Made by a program: the position numbers and the translations under genes. The notes under the pieces are model-generated. The model was not told the DNA's origin, searched no databases, and saw nothing but the letters and a program-made list of their open reading frames with translations. This document shows, piece by piece, positions 62,286-64,000 of a DNA stretch of 64,000 bases (positions are counted from its first letter, which is position 1; each line of letters starts with the position of its first letter). Source of the DNA: Rhizopus arrhizus (lineage: Eukaryota > Mucoromycota > Mucoromycetes > Mucorales > Rhizopodaceae). Location of the stretch: positions 1,612,001-1,676,000 of the forward strand of contig JAKZZE010000006.1 in NCBI GenBank assembly GCA_024220505.1. The letters are read 5' to 3'.

Positions 62286-63429
62286 TTATTGACTAAATGT
62301 TCTACGAAGAACACCTACTGAAGCATCAATCACATTAAATGATTCTTCACAAAACAGGGCATCAATAGAAAGAAATCCATGGATGGCATGCATCACTCTC
62401 ATAGTAGAAACAGGGACATTAGCCATCATCAGCTGGCGACCGTAAGCCTCGGCTTCATCACGAAGCGTGTCTAGATGAGAAGTAACAATGAAGGCAGGTG
62501 GAAGACCTTGGAGATCATGAATGGTGGCCTTTGAAGGACAGGCCAATAGGTTTTGGGATTCAGGTTCAGCAGGTTGATAATTCTTCCACATCAATTGAGT
62601 AAAGTCAAGGCTTGAGAAATAATTCTTATCGCCATATTCCTTGTAGGATTCTGTACTCCAGGTAGCATCCAAAATTGGGTAATATAATATCTGTCGTTTA
62701 ATGGCATGTCCTAAATTTTTTTGTTTAGCAAGAACTATGAAAGAAAACTGATTAGGACATTAAATAAGTAAGGCTTTTTTTTTTACTTGTCAAAGCAGCA
62801 GCCAAGTTTCCGCCTGCAGAATCACCAGCTACCGCAATACGATTGGGATCAATGGATAATTGTTTTGAATTGTTTGTATCTAGTATCCACTGAAGCACTG
62901 AGAAACATTCTTCAAGAGCCACTGGAAATTTTACTTCAGGACTTAAAGAATAATTTACAAGAACTACTGCACATTGACTTTCATTTGAAAGCTGCATGTT
63001 TCATAAAAACCACGTTAAATTTCTTGTTGAATTACTTATTATTTTTCTTTACCTTGCTGGCTACAAATGAATGAATGGCTTGTGGTTGTATACACCATCC
63101 TCCACCTGGTCTTTTTGATTGTTATTAATATGTTTATACATAAAACAAAAGGATACTTACAAAAAGAGCAACACAGGTAAAGGACCATCAGATGTAGTAT
63201 TCCTTGGTTTATAGATATCAACATAAACTACTCCTTCTTTATTCTTTGCTGGTATTTGCACTTTTTCTTCCAAGACATCTACTTTGGGAAAGATGTCCGA
63301 TGACTGCTTAGGATAAACCTTACGAAGAATATCAATAGTCAAAAGAGACATGTCAATAGGTGGTAAGGCTTTCAAGTAGTTATCATGACTTGGTGTCAAG
63401 AGGTAGGGTGGGATCGTGTTATCAGACAT
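62286..63429 (-). CDS. Alpha/beta hydrolase of the hormone-sensitive-lipase (HSL) type
   Basis: Four exons (63429-63161, 63110-63053, 62991-62787, 62734-62286) give 326 residues from MSDNTIPPYLLTPSHD. The family blocks are VVYVDIYKP, LPVLLFL then PGGGWCIQP at the oxyanion loop, VVLVNYSLSPEVKFPVALEE, nucleophile elbow VAGDSAGGNLAAAL, acid block SHLDTLRDEAEAYG and catalytic His in MHAIHGF. The HSL hallmark is HGGG; here the His is a Pro (PGGG), although the three Gly that make the oxyanion hole remain. Such enzymes cleave esters of short or medium acyl chains; the substrate is unknown. There is no signal peptide, so it is cytosolic. A 25-nt poly-A run (T in gene sense) lies about 30 nt upstream of ATG. 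A decayed relative is at 47.7 kb. Confidence 0.9.
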
Positions 63430-63461
63430 TGTATATATCAAATTGGTTTGAAATAAGAAAA

Positions 63462-63492
<31 letters not shown>

Positions 63493-64000
63493 ATTCTACT
63501 TGAAAAAGAGCTATAAAAAAAAAATGAATGCTCAGCAAAATTTTGACTCAATTCATTTTCGTATACTTCCTTTATTTTTGTCCATAAAGGATACTTTGGT
63601 TACTATGGAAAAGCTTATTTGAGAAAATCACCTTATTTTATTTTTATTGGGACGGTCCTTTTGAAGGGAAAAAAAAGAAAATTGAAAAGGACCCTATTTT
63701 TCTTACATGTTTACGAGTCTACTATAGGTTTAACTCGACAGAAGAGAAAGTACACAAGTATGTCTCGATTCATGCCGAGAATTTCTTTTTTGTAGATGAG
63801 AAAGCCTTAATCTAGAAACACTATTGATTCTGTAAAAGATGAATAAATCTACGTTCATAAAATGAGCTTGTTGCTGAAATGGGGGATGGATAAGGAACTC
63901 AATTTAAGATTGTACTTGTTCAGCACTCATATGAGTACTTGGTGAAACAGTAGTCTCTTTGTTTTCTCATAATCACATTAGAAATATTTTTCAGCATAAT
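63430..64000. other. Upstream region of the hydrolase
   Basis: Holds the poly-A run at 63458-63482. The remainder to the window edge shows no gene. Confidence 0.45.

Overview
This window is nuclear DNA from a filamentous fungus, most likely an early-diverging one (Mucorales/Mucoromycota). The evidence is AT-rich spacers, densely intron-split genes whose introns are mostly about 45-65 nt with GTAAG-type donors, purely eukaryotic gene content (U2AF35, DBP2, ALG8, Yop1, Atp23), and scattered decayed transposons. No sign of bacterial operons, tRNA, rRNA or CRISPR was found. Exon structures below were worked out by eye from reading-frame continuity and splice signals; most chains close exactly in phase from ATG to stop.

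Layout. 0-3 kb: the 3' tip of an unknown gene, then an MFS transporter on the minus strand. 3.8-4.9 kb: a broken Helitron helicase. 5-7 kb: ALG8 glucosyltransferase. 7.3-13.1 kb: an intronless homeodomain protein, a PH-domain protein and a Vts1/Smaug-type SAM RNA-binding protein. 15.9-21 kb: a secreted SGNH phospholipase and a beta-prism/metallophosphatase fusion with altered metal-site residues. 22.8-30.7 kb: a CipC-like stress protein, an Unc93-type MFS protein, symportin Syo1 and an unknown protein. 31-36.4 kb: a small unknown protein, a class I aminotransferase and a CTR copper transporter.

36.4-41.7 kb is a gene-poor transposon nest holding a 5'-truncated LINE with a clean 14-bp target duplication, a short hairpin element, a PD-(D/E)XK-like ORF and degenerate inverted repeats. 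41.8-50.9 kb: a predicted RGS-domain/FAD-oxidoreductase fusion, U2AF35, a frameshifted lipase pseudogene, and an UNC-45/She4 myosin chaperone that needs a 5-nt microexon. 52-59 kb: a possible C1orf109-like protein, a bHLH factor, the DEAD-box helicase DBP2 and the protease Atp23. 60.2 kb: a Tc1/mariner-type MITE. 61.4-63.4 kb: Yop1 and an alpha/beta hydrolase, the intact relative of the 47.7-kb pseudogene.

The genes form no cluster; this is ordinary fungal housekeeping gene order. The least expected items are the RGS-oxidoreductase fusion (41.8-43.9 kb), the probable pseudo-phosphatase with six beta-prism repeats (18.3-21 kb), and several unusual splice structures: a split start codon, a 5-nt exon, a GC-AG intron and an intron that is two-thirds poly-A.
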